Source: Nocardioides sp. Soil805 (GTDB lineage: Bacteria > Actinomycetota > Actinomycetes > Propionibacteriales > Nocardioidaceae). Taken from it: a DNA stretch of 64,000 nucleotides. The position numbers were made by a program, and so were the translations under genes. The stretch lies in assembly GCF_001429625.1 (NCBI RefSeq), contig NZ_LMSU01000001.1, positions 563,498 through 627,497 of the forward strand. Reading direction: 5' to 3'. The notes below the pieces were generated by a model. That model had not been told where the DNA came from, made no database searches, and was given only the letters and a program-made list of their open reading frames with translations. Below are positions 1 to 8,088 of the stretch, piece by piece (positions within the stretch are counted from its first letter, which is position 1; every line of letters begins with the position of its first letter).

Positions 1-395
1 ATGACCATGGGCAGCACCCCGGCCACCGGGCGCAGGCTCCCCGACAGCGACAGCTCGCCGATGAAGACCGTGCCGAGCAGGGCCGACGCCGGGACCGCGT
101 CGCACGCCGCCCGCACCCCCACCGCGATGGCGAGGTCGAAGTGGGTGCCGCTCTTGGGCAGGTCGGCGGGGGCCAGCAGGATCGTGACCCGGAAGGTCGC
201 CGGCCAGGTGTCCTTCGGACCCTGCGCGGAGTTGTTGATGGCCATCCGCACGCGGTCACGGGCCTCGTGCAGCGAGGCGTCCGGCCGGCCCACCACGAAG
301 GTGCCCACCGTGCCCTGGGAGACGGCGACCTGGACGTCGATGAGGTGCCCCTCCGCGCCCACGAGCGCGATCGAGCAGGCGGTCGCGACGTGCAT
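1..395 (-). CDS. comM: YifB/ComM-family Mg-chelatase-like AAA ATPase (5' part, cut by window edge)
   Basis: Only the first ~131 codons are inside the window and the gene runs off its left edge. The visible N-terminus starts MHVATACSIALVGAEG and carries the substrate-domain signatures GRPDASLHEARDRVR, INNS and PADLPKSGTHFDLAIA, which are characteristic of YifB/ComM proteins. In naturally competent bacteria ComM is a hexameric helicase for branch migration during transformation; in actinobacteria the role is not established. The Walker motifs lie outside the window. The ATG at 395-393 shares its A with the TGA stop of the preceding yraN-like gene, so the two are probably translationally coupled. 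The pairing of yraN and comM downstream of rnhB is common in actinobacteria. Confidence 0.9.
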   Translation of the reverse strand, partial: MHVATACSIALVGAEGHLIDVQVAVSQGTVGTFVVGRPDASLHEARDRVRMAINNSAQGPKDTWPATFRVTILLAPADLPKSGTHFDLAIAVGVRAACDAVPASALLGTVFIGELSLSGSLRPVAGVLPMV

Positions 396-793
396 CACGT
401 GAGCCCCCGGACGTGGTCGATCTCGACCGCGCCGCGGCGTGGGGACAGGACGCACACCATGTCGAGGCGGACGTCGAGGGGGCGCACGTGGTGCGCCTGC
501 AGCCACCGTGCGGCCAGGGAGCGCATGCGAGCCACCTTGCGTGGCGTCACCGCCTCGTGCGGCGTGCCGAAGGCCGTCGAGGTGCGCGTCTTGACCTCGC
601 ACACCACGAGGGTCGACCCGTCCCGCAGCACCAGGTCGATCTCGCCGATGTCGCAGCGCCAGTTGCGGTCGAGCACGGTCAGGCCCTGCCGGGACAGGTG
701 CTGGGCGGCGAGCTCCTCGCCGTACGCGCCGAGGCGCTGCCTGCTGGTCTGCCGCGCGCCGGGCGCGGGCGTGGGTCGTGGGGCTGTGGTCAT
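395..793 (-). CDS. YraN/UPF0102 family nuclease-fold protein
   Basis: This 132-residue protein has the UPF0102 pattern: GAYGEELAAQHL near residue 20, then WRCDIGEIDLVLRDG and VVCEVKTR, which match the D...ExK core of the restriction-endonuclease-like fold. The family is predicted to be a nuclease, but its biological substrate is unknown. The ATG at 793 was chosen over an in-frame start 15 codons upstream because AAGGAGG sits 5 nt before it and conservation begins shortly after. The stop overlaps the comM start by one base. The 156 bp separating it from the DUF2469 gene upstream hold no gene that I can see. Confidence 0.9.
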   Translation of the reverse strand: MTTAPRPTPAPGARQTSRQRLGAYGEELAAQHLSRQGLTVLDRNWRCDIGEIDLVLRDGSTLVVCEVKTRTSTAFGTPHEAVTPRKVARMRSLAARWLQAHHVRPLDVRLDMVCVLSPRRGAVEIDHVRGLT

Positions 794-949
794 GGCGGCC
801 TCCTTCGTGGAGACCAGCACAGCGGAGCGCGCGGACACCCGGCGGCGGAGCCGCCGCCCCTGTGGAGAGGGGCGACCCGGCCGCAGGCTGGGGACGGCAG
901 ACGGCTCGCGACGAACCGGTTCTGGCGACCCAGGGGCCGAGCCGGGCGC

Positions 950-1258
950 TCAGCCCTTGGGCGGGTCGATCTCCTGGGGAGCGAGCTCCTCGACGTTGAC
1001 GTCCTTGAACGTCAGCACCTTGACGTTCTTAGCGAACCGGGCCGGCCGGTACATGTCCCACACCCAGGCGTCGGCCATCGAGACCTCGAAGAACACGTCG
1101 CCGTTCTCGGTGCGGGCCTTCACGTCGACCTGGTTGCAGAGGTAGAAGCGGCGGTCGGTCTCCACGACGTACTTGAAGATCGAGACGACGTCGCGGTACT
1201 CCCGGTAGAGGGTGAGCTCCATCTCGGTCTCGTACTTCTCGAGGTCCTCCGCGCTCAT
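950..1258 (-). CDS. DUF2469 family protein
   Basis: This is a 102-residue protein beginning MSAEDLEKYETEMELTLYRE, an almost invariant start in the actinobacterial DUF2469 family, followed by the conserved FKYVVETDRRFYLCN and the acidic-aromatic ADAWVWDMYRPARF. The function is unknown. The gene is nearly always found directly after rnhB, as here. Its ATG overlaps the rnhB stop (ATGA at 1258-1255), which predicts translational coupling. There is no signal peptide or membrane segment, so a cytoplasmic protein is expected. Confidence 0.93.
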   Translation of the reverse strand: MSAEDLEKYETEMELTLYREYRDVVSIFKYVVETDRRFYLCNQVDVKARTENGDVFFEVSMADAWVWDMYRPARFAKNVKVLTFKDVNVEELAPQEIDPPKG

Positions 1259-2013
1259 GCGTCCTCCTCCGTCTCTGCTCCGGTCCCGGCGTCCAGGTCG
1301 ACCCTAGTGCCCGGCTCCACGGCGGGCTCCAGCCCCGCCGCGCGGCGCACGTTGACGAACCGCATGCGGTGCACCGGCGAGGGTCCGTGCTCGGTCAGGG
1401 CGGCGGTGTGGACGTCGGTGATGTAGCCCTTGTGGGTCTTGAAGTCGTACGCCGGGTGCTCGGCGTCCATCGCGACCATGAGGCGGTCCCGGGTCACCTT
1501 GGCCAGCACCGAGGCGGCCGCGATGCAGGCCGCGACCCGGTCGCCCTTCCAGACCGCCAGGCCGGGCACCTCGAGGCCGTCGACCGGGAAGCCGTCGGTG
1601 AGCACGTAGGAGGGGCGGGTCTCCAGGAGGGCGACCGCGCGCCGCAGTGCCTCGACGTTGGCGACGTGCATCCCGAGCCGGTCGCACTCCTCGTTGTCGA
1701 TGACCACCACGGACCAGGCGACGGCCCGGCGCACGACCTGGGCGTACACCCGCTCGCGGGCGGCCTCGGTCAGCAGCTTGGAGTCGGCCAACCCCGGCAC
1801 GATGCCCGCCCTGCCGGCCGGGAGGATGCAGGCGCCGGCCACCAGCGGTCCGGCGCAGGCGCCGCGCCCGGCCTCGTCGACCCCGGCGATGGGGTCGATG
1901 CCGGCGCGGCGCAGGGCGCGCTCGTAGCCGTAGAGCCCGGCGTCACGGCGTACGGCGGGCCCGCTGGGCAGGTGCGGCACGGCGTCCACGGTGCTGTCCG
2001 TCCAGGCGCTCAC
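1255..2013 (-). CDS. rnhB: Ribonuclease HII
   Basis: This 252-residue enzyme removes misincorporated ribonucleotides and RNA primers from RNA-DNA hybrids. The metal-binding start of the domain, GVDEAGRGACAGPLVAGA (Asp46 and Glu47), is clear, followed by ADSKLLTEAARERV, the DGF strand and AKVTRDRLM. The C-terminal tail after RMRF is acidic and poorly conserved. The start is the GTG at 2013, which overlaps the lepB stop as GTGA. An open frame continues upstream but runs antisense to nothing conserved and crosses lepB out of frame. The gene lies in the coupled chain lepB-rnhB-DUF2469. Confidence 0.96.
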   Translation of the reverse strand: MSAWTDSTVDAVPHLPSGPAVRRDAGLYGYERALRRAGIDPIAGVDEAGRGACAGPLVAGACILPAGRAGIVPGLADSKLLTEAARERVYAQVVRRAVAWSVVVIDNEECDRLGMHVANVEALRRAVALLETRPSYVLTDGFPVDGLEVPGLAVWKGDRVAACIAAASVLAKVTRDRLMVAMDAEHPAYDFKTHKGYITDVHTAALTEHGPSPVHRMRFVNVRRAAGLEPAVEPGTRVDLDAGTGAETEEDA

Positions 2014-2828
2014 TGCGCGTCGGGCACGTCCTCGAACGTGTCCGGGCGGGTGACCCACTCGAAGCGGTCGCGCGGCCAGAGCAGCACGAAGACCTTGCCG
2101 ACGACCAGGTCGACGGGGACGAACTCGGGTCCGGGGACGCAGTCGGTCTCCTTCTCCACGTTGCACATCCGCATGCTGGAGTCGGCCGAGTGGGCGCGGT
2201 TGTCGCCCATCACGAAGACGTGACCCTCGGGGACGGGCTCGGAGGTCCAGTCCTTCGAGCACTGGTTGACCATCGGTCCCGCGCACTCCACGGACTTGTC
2301 CTGCTGGACGTAGCCGGACTCGTCGAGGGGATGCCCGTTGACCATCAGGCGGCCCTGGGCGTCGCAGCAGCTGATCACGTCGCCCGCGACGCCGATCACC
2401 CGCTTCACCAGGTGCCCGCCGGTGGGGTAGAGCCCGATCTTGGCCATCACCTTCGGGACGGCGCCCGTCGGCCCCGCGGCCTCGGAGGGCGGCAGCCAGC
2501 CGCCCGGGTCCTTGAACACGACCACGTCGCCGCGCTGGGGGGTCCCGCCGCCCCAGTAGGAGACCTTCTGCACGAGGATCCGGTCGTTGCGGACCAGACC
2601 GGGCTCCATCGACTCCGAGGGGATGTAGAACGCCTGGAGGAAGAGCGCCTTGATGACGATCGCAAGCACCAGCGCGACGCCGAGGAGCAGGATCGTCTCC
2701 TGCCACAACGGGAGCTGGCGGCGGCCCTTGCGGCCCGTCCCGGCCTGCGACGAGCCCTGGACGGACGACGACCGCGGCTCCTCCTCGCCCATGTCGGTCG
2801 GGGTGGAGCCGCGGTCGGGTGAAGTCAC
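2010..2828 (-). CDS. lepB: Signal peptidase I
   Basis: This 272-residue membrane-anchored serine protease cleaves Sec and Tat signal peptides on the outer face of the membrane. Residues 1-40 are a polar cytoplasmic tail, and residues ~43-66 form a single transmembrane helix (LLLGVALVLAIVIKALFL). The catalytic Ser73 lies in PSESMEPG and the general base Lys142 in HLVKRVIGVAGD. Box E (GDNRAHSADS) is also intact. The insertion with CCDAQG and a CAGP...NQC segment adds several cysteines. The start is the GTG at 2828. A TAGTCT box ends 6 nt before it, so the gene may have its own promoter and a leaderless mRNA; the other possible start is an ATG 12 codons on. Confidence 0.96.
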   Translation of the reverse strand: MTSPDRGSTPTDMGEEEPRSSSVQGSSQAGTGRKGRRQLPLWQETILLLGVALVLAIVIKALFLQAFYIPSESMEPGLVRNDRILVQKVSYWGGGTPQRGDVVVFKDPGGWLPPSEAAGPTGAVPKVMAKIGLYPTGGHLVKRVIGVAGDVISCCDAQGRLMVNGHPLDESGYVQQDKSVECAGPMVNQCSKDWTSEPVPEGHVFVMGDNRAHSADSSMRMCNVEKETDCVPGPEFVPVDLVVGKVFVLLWPRDRFEWVTRPDTFEDVPDAQ

Positions 2829-2834
2829 TCGCAG

Positions 2835-2840
2835 AGACTA
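2835..2840 (-). promoter_or_regulatory. -10 box for a leaderless lepB transcript
   Basis: On the minus strand TAGTCT is followed by 6 nt and then the GTG of lepB. Actinobacterial leaderless genes typically carry a TANNNT box at this distance. No clear -35 box is visible. This would let lepB-rnhB-DUF2469 be transcribed separately from rplS. Confidence 0.5.
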
Positions 2841-2887
2841 ACCAGAGGTTGGCTGATCTCCTGCGTCCGCACTGCGGAGCGGAGCAC

Positions 2888-3238
2888 TCAGCTCTCGCGG
2901 CGCTCCTTGATCTTCGCCTTCTTGCCGCGCAGGTTGCGCAGGTAGTAGAGCTTGGCGCGACGCACGTCACCGCGGGTGACGACCTCGATGGTCTCGAAGA
3001 TCGGGGAGTGCAGGGGGAAGGTGCGCTCGACGCCGACACCGAACGAGATCTTGCGGACGGTGAACGTGCGACCGACGCCCGAGCCGTGGACGCGGATGAC
3101 GACGCCCTGGAAGATCTGGACGCGCGAGCGGCTGCCCTCGACGACCTTCACGTGGACCTTGATGGTGTCGCCGGCGCGGAAGTCGGGGACGTCGCTGCGC
3201 AGCGTGTCGCTGACGAGCTCATTGAGAACGTTGGTCAT
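2888..3238 (-). CDS. rplS: 50S ribosomal protein L19
   Basis: This is a full-length L19 of 116 residues. It has the diagnostic [16 protein letters not shown] near the N-terminus, [27 protein letters not shown] in the centre and the basic C-terminus [18 protein letters not shown]19 sits at the 30S-50S interface. The ATG has GAGGAG upstream. The gene follows trmD, the usual rpsP-rimM-trmD-rplS order, but a 207-bp gap separates them, so a separate promoter is likely. Confidence 0.98.
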   Translation of the reverse strand: MTNVLNELVSDTLRSDVPDFRAGDTIKVHVKVVEGSRSRVQIFQGVVIRVHGSGVGRTFTVRKISFGVGVERTFPLHSPIFETIEVVTRGDVRRAKLYYLRNLRGKKAKIKERRES

Positions 3239-3445
3239 GCTTGCTCCTCACGAGTGCCACAGGCCAACCGCGGAATCGGATGGTTGATCGGATGGTCGCG
3301 CCGTGCTGGCCGGCGGCGTCGCGCACCCCCTGTGGCAGGTGTTCGTCGCGGATCCCCCGGGTGCGTGCGTCGGGGCGATCGTTTGGCCGGCGAGACCAAG
3401 GGACGAGTTTGCCAGAGGATCGAGCCGTCCGGGAAATCGGGTCGA

Positions 3446-4597
3446 CTACGGGCGACGCTTGGTCAGGACCACCGCACCGGGCGGCGCCTCAAGGTCCGGG
3501 CGCAGGCGGTAGCCGGCCTTCTTGTACATCCGCAGGTTGGCCGTGCTGCGGGCACCGGTGAAGAGGAGGTACGTCGTCGCCTCCGGGGGCGCCGCCGCCT
3601 CGGCGTGCTCCAGCAGGAGCCGGCCCAGCCCCTGGCCCTGGAGGTCCGGCGCGACCATGAGCCGGCCGATGTCCCAGCCGCCACGGCTGGTCAGCCGGGC
3701 CCGGACGGAGCCGACCAGCCGGCCGGCGCGGCGTACGACCCAGGTCCGGTGCTCCGCGAGACCGGCCACCACGTCGTCCAGCGACTCGGTGAGGGCCGGT
3801 ATCACGACTCCCGGGTTGGCCTCGAGCTCCTGGAGCCAGCAGGCGCGCTGCAGGGTGTAGAGCTCCCCCGCGTCGGCGACCGTGGCCGCCGAGACCTCCT
3901 CGGCCCCCGGCACGGACGACGGCGCCACCAGGTCGGGTCGGCGCTCGGCGGTGCGGCGTACGGCCTGCTCGCGACGCCACGCCGCGATCCGGCCGTGGTC
4001 CCCGGACAGCAGCACCTCGGGGACCTCGCGGCCGCGCCAGGCGGCCGGCTTGGTGTAGACGGGGTACTCCAGCAGGCCGTCCTCGTGCGACTCCTCCACG
4101 AGCGACTCGGCGTTGCCCATGAACCCCGGGACGAGCCGCACGACGGCCTCGGTGATCGCGAGCGCCGCGACCTCTCCCCCGTTGAGCACGTAGTCGCCCA
4201 GGGATATCTCGCGGACCTCGCCGAGGGTGGCGGCGTGCTCGATCACGCGCTGGTCGATGCCCTCGTAGCGACCGCACGCGAAGACCAGGTGCTCGCGGGT
4301 CGACAGCTCGCGCGCCAGCGCCTGGGTGAAGGGCTGGCCGCTGGGCGTGGTGAAGACGATGGTGGGCCGGTCGGTGGCGACCTCGTCGAGGGCCTCCCCC
4401 CACGGTCCGGGCTTCATCACCATCCCGGCGCCGCCGCCGTACGGCGTGTCGTCGACGGTGTGGTGCCGGTCGGTGGTCCATGACCGCAGGTCGTGGACGT
4501 GGAGGTCGAGCAGGCCCTTGTCGCGCGCCTTGCCGGGCAGGCTCAGCGACAGCGGCGCGAGGTAGTCGGGGAAGATGGTGAGGACGTCGATCCTCAC
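3446..4597 (-). CDS. trmD: tRNA (guanine-N1)-methyltransferase TrmD fused to a GNAT acetyltransferase domain
   Basis: Residues 1 to ~235 are a complete TrmD, which methylates G37 next to the anticodon to prevent +1 frameshifting. It has [16 protein letters not shown], the cofactor-knot segments [20 protein letters not shown] and [16 protein letters not shown], and the C-terminal [11 protein letters not shown]...[14 protein letters not shown]. Residues ~240-383 form a separate GNAT domain with [22 protein letters not shown] (the acetyl-CoA loop) and a typical end, [11 protein letters not shown]. TrmD alone is normally 230-270 residues, so this is a true fusion in one frame. The GTG start at 4597 overlaps the rimM stop. 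What the GNAT domain acetylates is not visible. Confidence 0.93.
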   Translation of the reverse strand: MRIDVLTIFPDYLAPLSLSLPGKARDKGLLDLHVHDLRSWTTDRHHTVDDTPYGGGAGMVMKPGPWGEALDEVATDRPTIVFTTPSGQPFTQALARELSTREHLVFACGRYEGIDQRVIEHAATLGEVREISLGDYVLNGGEVAALAITEAVVRLVPGFMGNAESLVEESHEDGLLEYPVYTKPAAWRGREVPEVLLSGDHGRIAAWRREQAVRRTAERRPDLVAPSSVPGAEEVSAATVADAGELYTLQRACWLQELEANPGVVIPALTESLDDVVAGLAEHRTWVVRRAGRLVGSVRARLTSRGGWDIGRLMVAPDLQGQGLGRLLLEHAEAAAPPEATTYLLFTGARSTANLRMYKKAGYRLRPDLEAPPGAVVLTKRRP

Positions 4598-5184
4598 TGC
4601 GCCGCCTCGTCCTCGCCGGCCCCGCCCTCGCCGGTGCCGTCCTCGTCCGGGTACGGCGCGACCAGGCCGGGGCGGTCGGCGATCACGACCCGCCCGCCGG
4701 GCACGTCCACCTCGGGGACCAGCGCGGCCACGAAGGGCACCAGCGTGTCGCGGCCGTCGGGGGTGCGGATCGTCAGCAGGTCCTGCGCCGACCCGTGCTG
4801 GACGGCGGTCAGCTCACCGAGGTGCGTCCCGTCGAGGTCGTAGGCCGCGAGGCCGACCAGCTGGTGGTCGTAGTACTCGTCGGGGTCCTCCGGCACCTCG
4901 TCGGCGGAGATCCTGGTGTGCAGCACGATGCCGCGAGCGGCCTCGGCGGCGTTGCGATCGCCGATCTCCTCGAAGGTCGCCAGCAGGACGTTCTGGTGCC
5001 ACTTGGCGCGCACCACGGTCAACGCTCGCAGCGGGCTGTGCGACCCCTGCGGCGGCTGGGCGCGCAGCGTCGTACCGGGGGCGAAGCGTCGCTGGGGCTC
5101 GTCGGTGCGTACGTCGATCGTGACGTCGCCGCGGATGCCGTGCGGCTTGCCGATGCGACCCACGACGAGCTCGATGTCTTCCAC
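4594..5184 (-). CDS. rimM: 16S rRNA processing protein RimM
   Basis: This 196-residue 30S maturation factor binds S19. It starts [20 protein letters not shown], the RimM N-terminal beta-barrel signature, and the PRC-barrel half contains [11 protein letters not shown] and [15 protein letters not shown] followed by LVPFV. The last ~25 residues are an acidic, glycine-rich tail without conservation. It is coupled to trmD by a GTGA overlap. A strong hairpin lies between it and khpA, so transcription from rpsP may be partly attenuated before reaching rimM. Confidence 0.96.
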   Translation of the reverse strand: MEDIELVVGRIGKPHGIRGDVTIDVRTDEPQRRFAPGTTLRAQPPQGSHSPLRALTVVRAKWHQNVLLATFEEIGDRNAAEAARGIVLHTRISADEVPEDPDEYYDHQLVGLAAYDLDGTHLGELTAVQHGSAQDLLTIRTPDGRDTLVPFVAALVPEVDVPGGRVVIADRPGLVAPYPDEDGTGEGGAGEDEAAQ

Positions 5185-5250
5185 GGCGTCAGGGTATCGG
5201 GGGCTGCAGGAAACACTCGGAGCACCCTGAGAAGGCCCAGGAAATGCAGG

Positions 5251-5280
5251 AGGCGCCCCTCCCCGAGGGGAGGAGCGCCT
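5251..5280 (-). terminator. Hairpin between khpA and rimM (attenuator or weak terminator)
   Basis: The two arms AGGCGCNCCTCCCC and GGGGAGGNGCGCCT form a 14-bp stem with one mismatch and a 2-nt turn. It lies 24 nt past the khpA stop and 66 nt before rimM. There is no real T-run downstream, which is common for actinobacterial hairpin terminators. It probably lowers expression of rimM-trmD relative to rpsP-khpA rather than ending all transcription. Confidence 0.5.
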
Positions 5281-5302
5281 GCCAGTGCGTTGCCAGTGCG
5301 TT
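5281..5302. repeat. Tandem duplication of an 11-bp unit next to the khpA stop
   Basis: Two exact head-to-tail copies of GCCAGTGCGTT lie directly after the khpA stop codon and before the hairpin. They look like a local slippage duplication. No function is evident. Confidence 0.6.
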
Positions 5303-5304
5303 GC

Positions 5305-5547
5305 TCAGCGTCGGCGGTCGACGTCCACGAAGTCGATCCGCGCGCCGTCGCGACCCGCGAGGGCCGAGACCACGGTGCGGAACGCCGTGGCGGTGCGGCC
5401 GTTGCGGCCGATCACCTTGCCGAGGTCGTCGGGGTGCACCCGGACCTCGAGGATCGACCCGCGACGCAGCTGCTTGTCGCGCACCGAGACGTCGTCGGGG
5501 TTGTCGACGACACCACGGACCAGGTGCTCGAGCGCCTCGGCGAGCAT
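5305..5547 (-). CDS. khpA: KH-domain RNA-binding protein KhpA
   Basis: This 80-residue protein consists of one KH domain, with the GXXG loop visible in KVIGRNGRTATAFRTVV and the conserved RVHPDDLGKV before it. KhpA proteins bind RNA, often together with KhpB/Jag. The gene follows rpsP by 5 bp, its usual position between rpsP and rimM in Gram-positive bacteria. The start ATG at 5547 fits the conserved MLAEALEHLVRGVV opening. Confidence 0.95.
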   Translation of the reverse strand: MLAEALEHLVRGVVDNPDDVSVRDKQLRRGSILEVRVHPDDLGKVIGRNGRTATAFRTVVSALAGRDGARIDFVDVDRRR

Positions 5548-5552
5548 GGCGC

Positions 5553-6083
5553 TCAGGCCTCGCTCTTGCCGGCGTCCTCGGCCGTGACGGTCTCGGCCGC
5601 CTCAGCCTGCTCCGCGGCACCCTCGGGGGTCTCGGAGGCGGGGACCTCGGCGGGAGCGGCGGCCTCGGCCTTGGGCTCCTCGACCTTGTCGGCCTTGTCG
5701 GCCTTCTTCTTGGAGGTCGTCGCGGCGCCCTTGGGCTCCTTGGCGGCCTCCTTGAGGGCCTCGTTGAAGATCTCGAGCTTGTCGCGCTTGGGCTCCTTGA
5801 CCTTCAAGGTGCCCTCGGCGCCCGGCTCGCCCTTGAACTTCTGCATGTCGCCGGTGACCTTCAGGATCGCGGCCACGGCGTCGCTGGGCTGCGCGCCCAC
5901 ACCGAGCCAGTACTGCGCCCGCTCGGAGACGACCTCGATGTACGAGGGGTCCTCCTTGGGGTGGTACTTGCCGATCTCCTCGATCACTCGACCGTCGCGC
6001 TTCTTGCGCGAGTCGACGACGACGATGCGGTACTGCGGCACCCGGATCTTGCCCAGGCGCTTCAAACGGATCTTGACGGCCAC
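5553..6083 (-). CDS. rpsP: 30S ribosomal protein S16 with long C-terminal extension
   Basis: Residues 1-85 are canonical S16 ([20 protein letters not shown], then the [15 protein letters not shown] region and the [14 protein letters not shown] helix), which is needed for 30S assembly. The remaining ~90 residues are a low-complexity tail, first lysine-rich ([20 protein letters not shown]) and then rich in Ala, Glu and Pro. Such tails are common in actinobacterial S16 but vary in length. The start is GTG with AAGGAG 11 nt upstream. It heads the rpsP-khpA unit and is preceded by a recognisable promoter. Confidence 0.96.
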   Translation of the reverse strand: MAVKIRLKRLGKIRVPQYRIVVVDSRKKRDGRVIEEIGKYHPKEDPSYIEVVSERAQYWLGVGAQPSDAVAAILKVTGDMQKFKGEPGAEGTLKVKEPKRDKLEIFNEALKEAAKEPKGAATTSKKKADKADKVEEPKAEAAAPAEVPASETPEGAAEQAEAAETVTAEDAGKSEA

Positions 6084-6216
6084 GTCTGTGGTGTCTCCTT
6101 GCGAGTGGAAGGTGGTGAGGAGCCCGCAGACCAGGTGGGGACCGGGTCGGACTTCCTCGGGGGGCGCACCGACGACCGGGATAGAGGGTCCGTCCGCTGG
6201 CGCGACTCAGCGAGAC

Positions 6217-6246
6217 ATTGTGCCAGAGCAGGGGTACGTCGCCCAA
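6217..6246 (-). promoter_or_regulatory. Promoter of the rpsP operon
   Basis: On the minus strand TTGGGC (complement of 6241-6246) is followed after 18 nt by CACAAT (complement of 6217-6222). TGG precedes the -10 box, giving an extended -10 (TGGCACAAT). This predicts a 5' UTR of about 130 nt before the rpsP GTG, a possible space for feedback control, although no defined leader motif was recognised. Confidence 0.6.
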
Positions 6247-6268
6247 TCCGGCTGCGGAGGGCCCGCAC

Positions 6269-6925
6269 TCACCCCTCGGTGTCGAGCCCGATGGAGCGGC
6301 GGAACGCCTCCACCCCCTCCACCTGCAGGGTGTGCGGGCCCCGCCGGAAGGCCTCCGGCGTCAGCAGCAGCTGGGTCATGTCCGCCCGCTCGCCGCGCCG
6401 GCTGTAGCGGACCGTGCCGTTGGCGACGTACCCGACCTTGGCGCTGACCGTGAGCGACGCCGGGTTGTCGGTGAAGGCCCCCGAGGTGATCTCGGTGAAC
6501 CCGACGTGGTCGAAGAGGAACGCGCACATCACCTGGCGCATCGCGGTGCCGAGCCCGCGCCCCTGGTGCTGGCGACCGAGCCACGACCCGGTCTCCCCCG
6601 TCCGCGTCGCCAGGAAGTCCTTGGTGCCGACACCCTGCACGCCGACCACCTCGCCCCGGTGCAGCACCGCCAGGTTGAGGTCCCACCCGGCCGGCGAGAA
6701 GTCGGCACGGCAGCGCCAGTGGTACTGCGCGAAGCTGCGCTGGAAGTCCTCGGGCGCCGTGTCGGTCCAGGGGAAGGAGAACGGCATCCGTGCCGGGTCG
6801 TGGACCCCGCGGGCGGCCAGGGCGCCCAGCTCCGCGACAAGGTCGTCGGTGACGCCGCGCAGCTCGACGTCGCCGGCCACCACGCGGAGGCCGAGGGCGG
6901 GCAGGGCGTCGGCGACGGTGCTCAT
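6269..6925 (-). CDS. GNAT family N-acetyltransferase (RimJ/RimL type)
   Basis: This is a 218-residue acetyltransferase of the RimJ-like subgroup. The acetyl-CoA loop is GSWLGRQHQGRGLGTAMRQ, followed by FTEITSGAFTDNPASLTVSAKVGY, the usual alpha-4 segment. The substrate cannot be read from the sequence; relatives act on protein N-termini, antibiotics or small amines. The ATG at 6925 (MSTVADALPALGLRV) is preferred to one 12 codons upstream because family members begin close to it. It is a stand-alone gene between rpsP and an amidohydrolase, on the same strand but not overlapping either. Confidence 0.85.
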   Translation of the reverse strand: MSTVADALPALGLRVVAGDVELRGVTDDLVAELGALAARGVHDPARMPFSFPWTDTAPEDFQRSFAQYHWRCRADFSPAGWDLNLAVLHRGEVVGVQGVGTKDFLATRTGETGSWLGRQHQGRGLGTAMRQVMCAFLFDHVGFTEITSGAFTDNPASLTVSAKVGYVANGTVRYSRRGERADMTQLLLTPEAFRRGPHTLQVEGVEAFRRSIGLDTEG

Positions 6926-6968
6926 GGCGTCATCCCACACGCCACACGGGCACCACGGCAAATGCCTT

Positions 6969-8054
6969 TCAGGCTGCGCGTCCGGCCACGACGCGGCCGC
7001 GCAGCACGACGTACGACGGCTCGTGCAGCACCGTGAGGTCGTCCAGCGGGTCGCGCGGGTAGACCACGAAGTCCGCCGGCGCGCCCTCGGCGAGCGTCGG
7101 GTTCCACCCGAGCCACTCGCGGGCGCGCCACGAGGCGGCGCCCAGCGCGTAGTCGGCCGGCAGGCCCAGCCCGGCCATCGCGACCACCTCGCCGGCGATG
7201 TTGCCGTGCCGGCTCACTCCCCCGCCGTCGGAGCCGGCGTAGAGCGCCACGCCGAGCTCGTACGCCGCCATGATCGTGGCGCGCTGGCGGGCGTGCAGGT
7301 CGGTCATGTGGTCGGCGTAGCGCGGGAACTTGTCGCGCCCGGCGTCGGCGTACTGCGGGAACTTGTCGATCTGCATGACGGTCGGCACCAGGGCGATCCC
7401 CCGCTCGGCCATCGTCTGCGCCAGCTCCGTGGACAGGCCGGTGCCGTGCTCGATGCAGTCGATGCCCGCCTCGACCAGCCCGGGCAGCACCTGCTCGCCG
7501 AAGCAGTGCGCGGTGACCTTGGCGCCGTGCTCGTGGGCGGTGGCGATGGCGGCGGCGAAGTCGTCGGCGGCGAAGCTGGGGGCCAGGTCGCCCGCGTCGC
7601 GCGAGATCCAGTCGCCCACCAGCTTGACCCAGCCGTCCCCGGCGCGCGCCTCGCGGGCGACGGTCTCGACCAGGGACTCCGGCTCCACCTCGTGGGCGTA
7701 GTTGCGGATGTAGCGGCGGGTGCGCGCGATGTGGCGCCCGGCCCGGATCAGCCGCGGCAAGTCCTCGCGGTCATGGACCCAGGACGTGTCGGCCGCCGAG
7801 CCGCAGTCGCGGATGAGCAGGGCCCCGGCGTCGCGGTCCTCGACGGCCTGGGCCTCCGCCTCGGGCCGCCCCACGGCGCCGTGGTCGTCGAGGCCGATGT
7901 GGCAGTGCGCGTCGACCAGCCCCGGCACGATCCAGCCCCGGGCCTCGGTGGTCGCACCGGGCTGCGGCTCGTAGGTGATCGTGTCGCCGACGACGTAGAG
8001 GTCGCGCGCCTCCCCGTCGGGCAGGACCGGTCCCGTGAAGCGCAGCGCAGTCAT
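6969..8054 (-). CDS. Metal-dependent amidohydrolase (imidazolonepropionase-like)
   Basis: This is a 361-residue enzyme of the amidohydrolase superfamily. It shows the metal site DAHCHIGLDD after the beta-barrel opening GWIVPGLVDAHCH, a likely carboxylated or bridging residue region near VKLVGDW, the second metal His pair in VTAHCFGEQ and CIEHGTGL, and the late Asp in ALYAGSDGGG. Relatives include Xaa-Pro dipeptidases and imidazolonepropionase-like hydrolases; the actual substrate is unknown. The N- and C-terminal strands (LRFTGPVLPDGEA... and YVVLRGRVVAG) form the small beta-sandwich typical of the family. It is probably cytoplasmic, with no signal peptide. Confidence 0.87.
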   Translation of the reverse strand: MTALRFTGPVLPDGEARDLYVVGDTITYEPQPGATTEARGWIVPGLVDAHCHIGLDDHGAVGRPEAEAQAVEDRDAGALLIRDCGSAADTSWVHDREDLPRLIRAGRHIARTRRYIRNYAHEVEPESLVETVAREARAGDGWVKLVGDWISRDAGDLAPSFAADDFAAAIATAHEHGAKVTAHCFGEQVLPGLVEAGIDCIEHGTGLSTELAQTMAERGIALVPTVMQIDKFPQYADAGRDKFPRYADHMTDLHARQRATIMAAYELGVALYAGSDGGGVSRHGNIAGEVVAMAGLGLPADYALGAASWRAREWLGWNPTLAEGAPADFVVYPRDPLDDLTVLHEPSYVVLRGRVVAGRAA

Positions 8055-8088
8055 GGCCCAGACCGTAGCGGCCCGCCGCTGGGTCCGC

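Noticed and set aside
1255..3039. A minus-strand frame of 594 codons running through lepB into rnhB
   Set aside because: Only the part from GTG 2013 matches RNase HII; the upstream part overlaps lepB in another frame.
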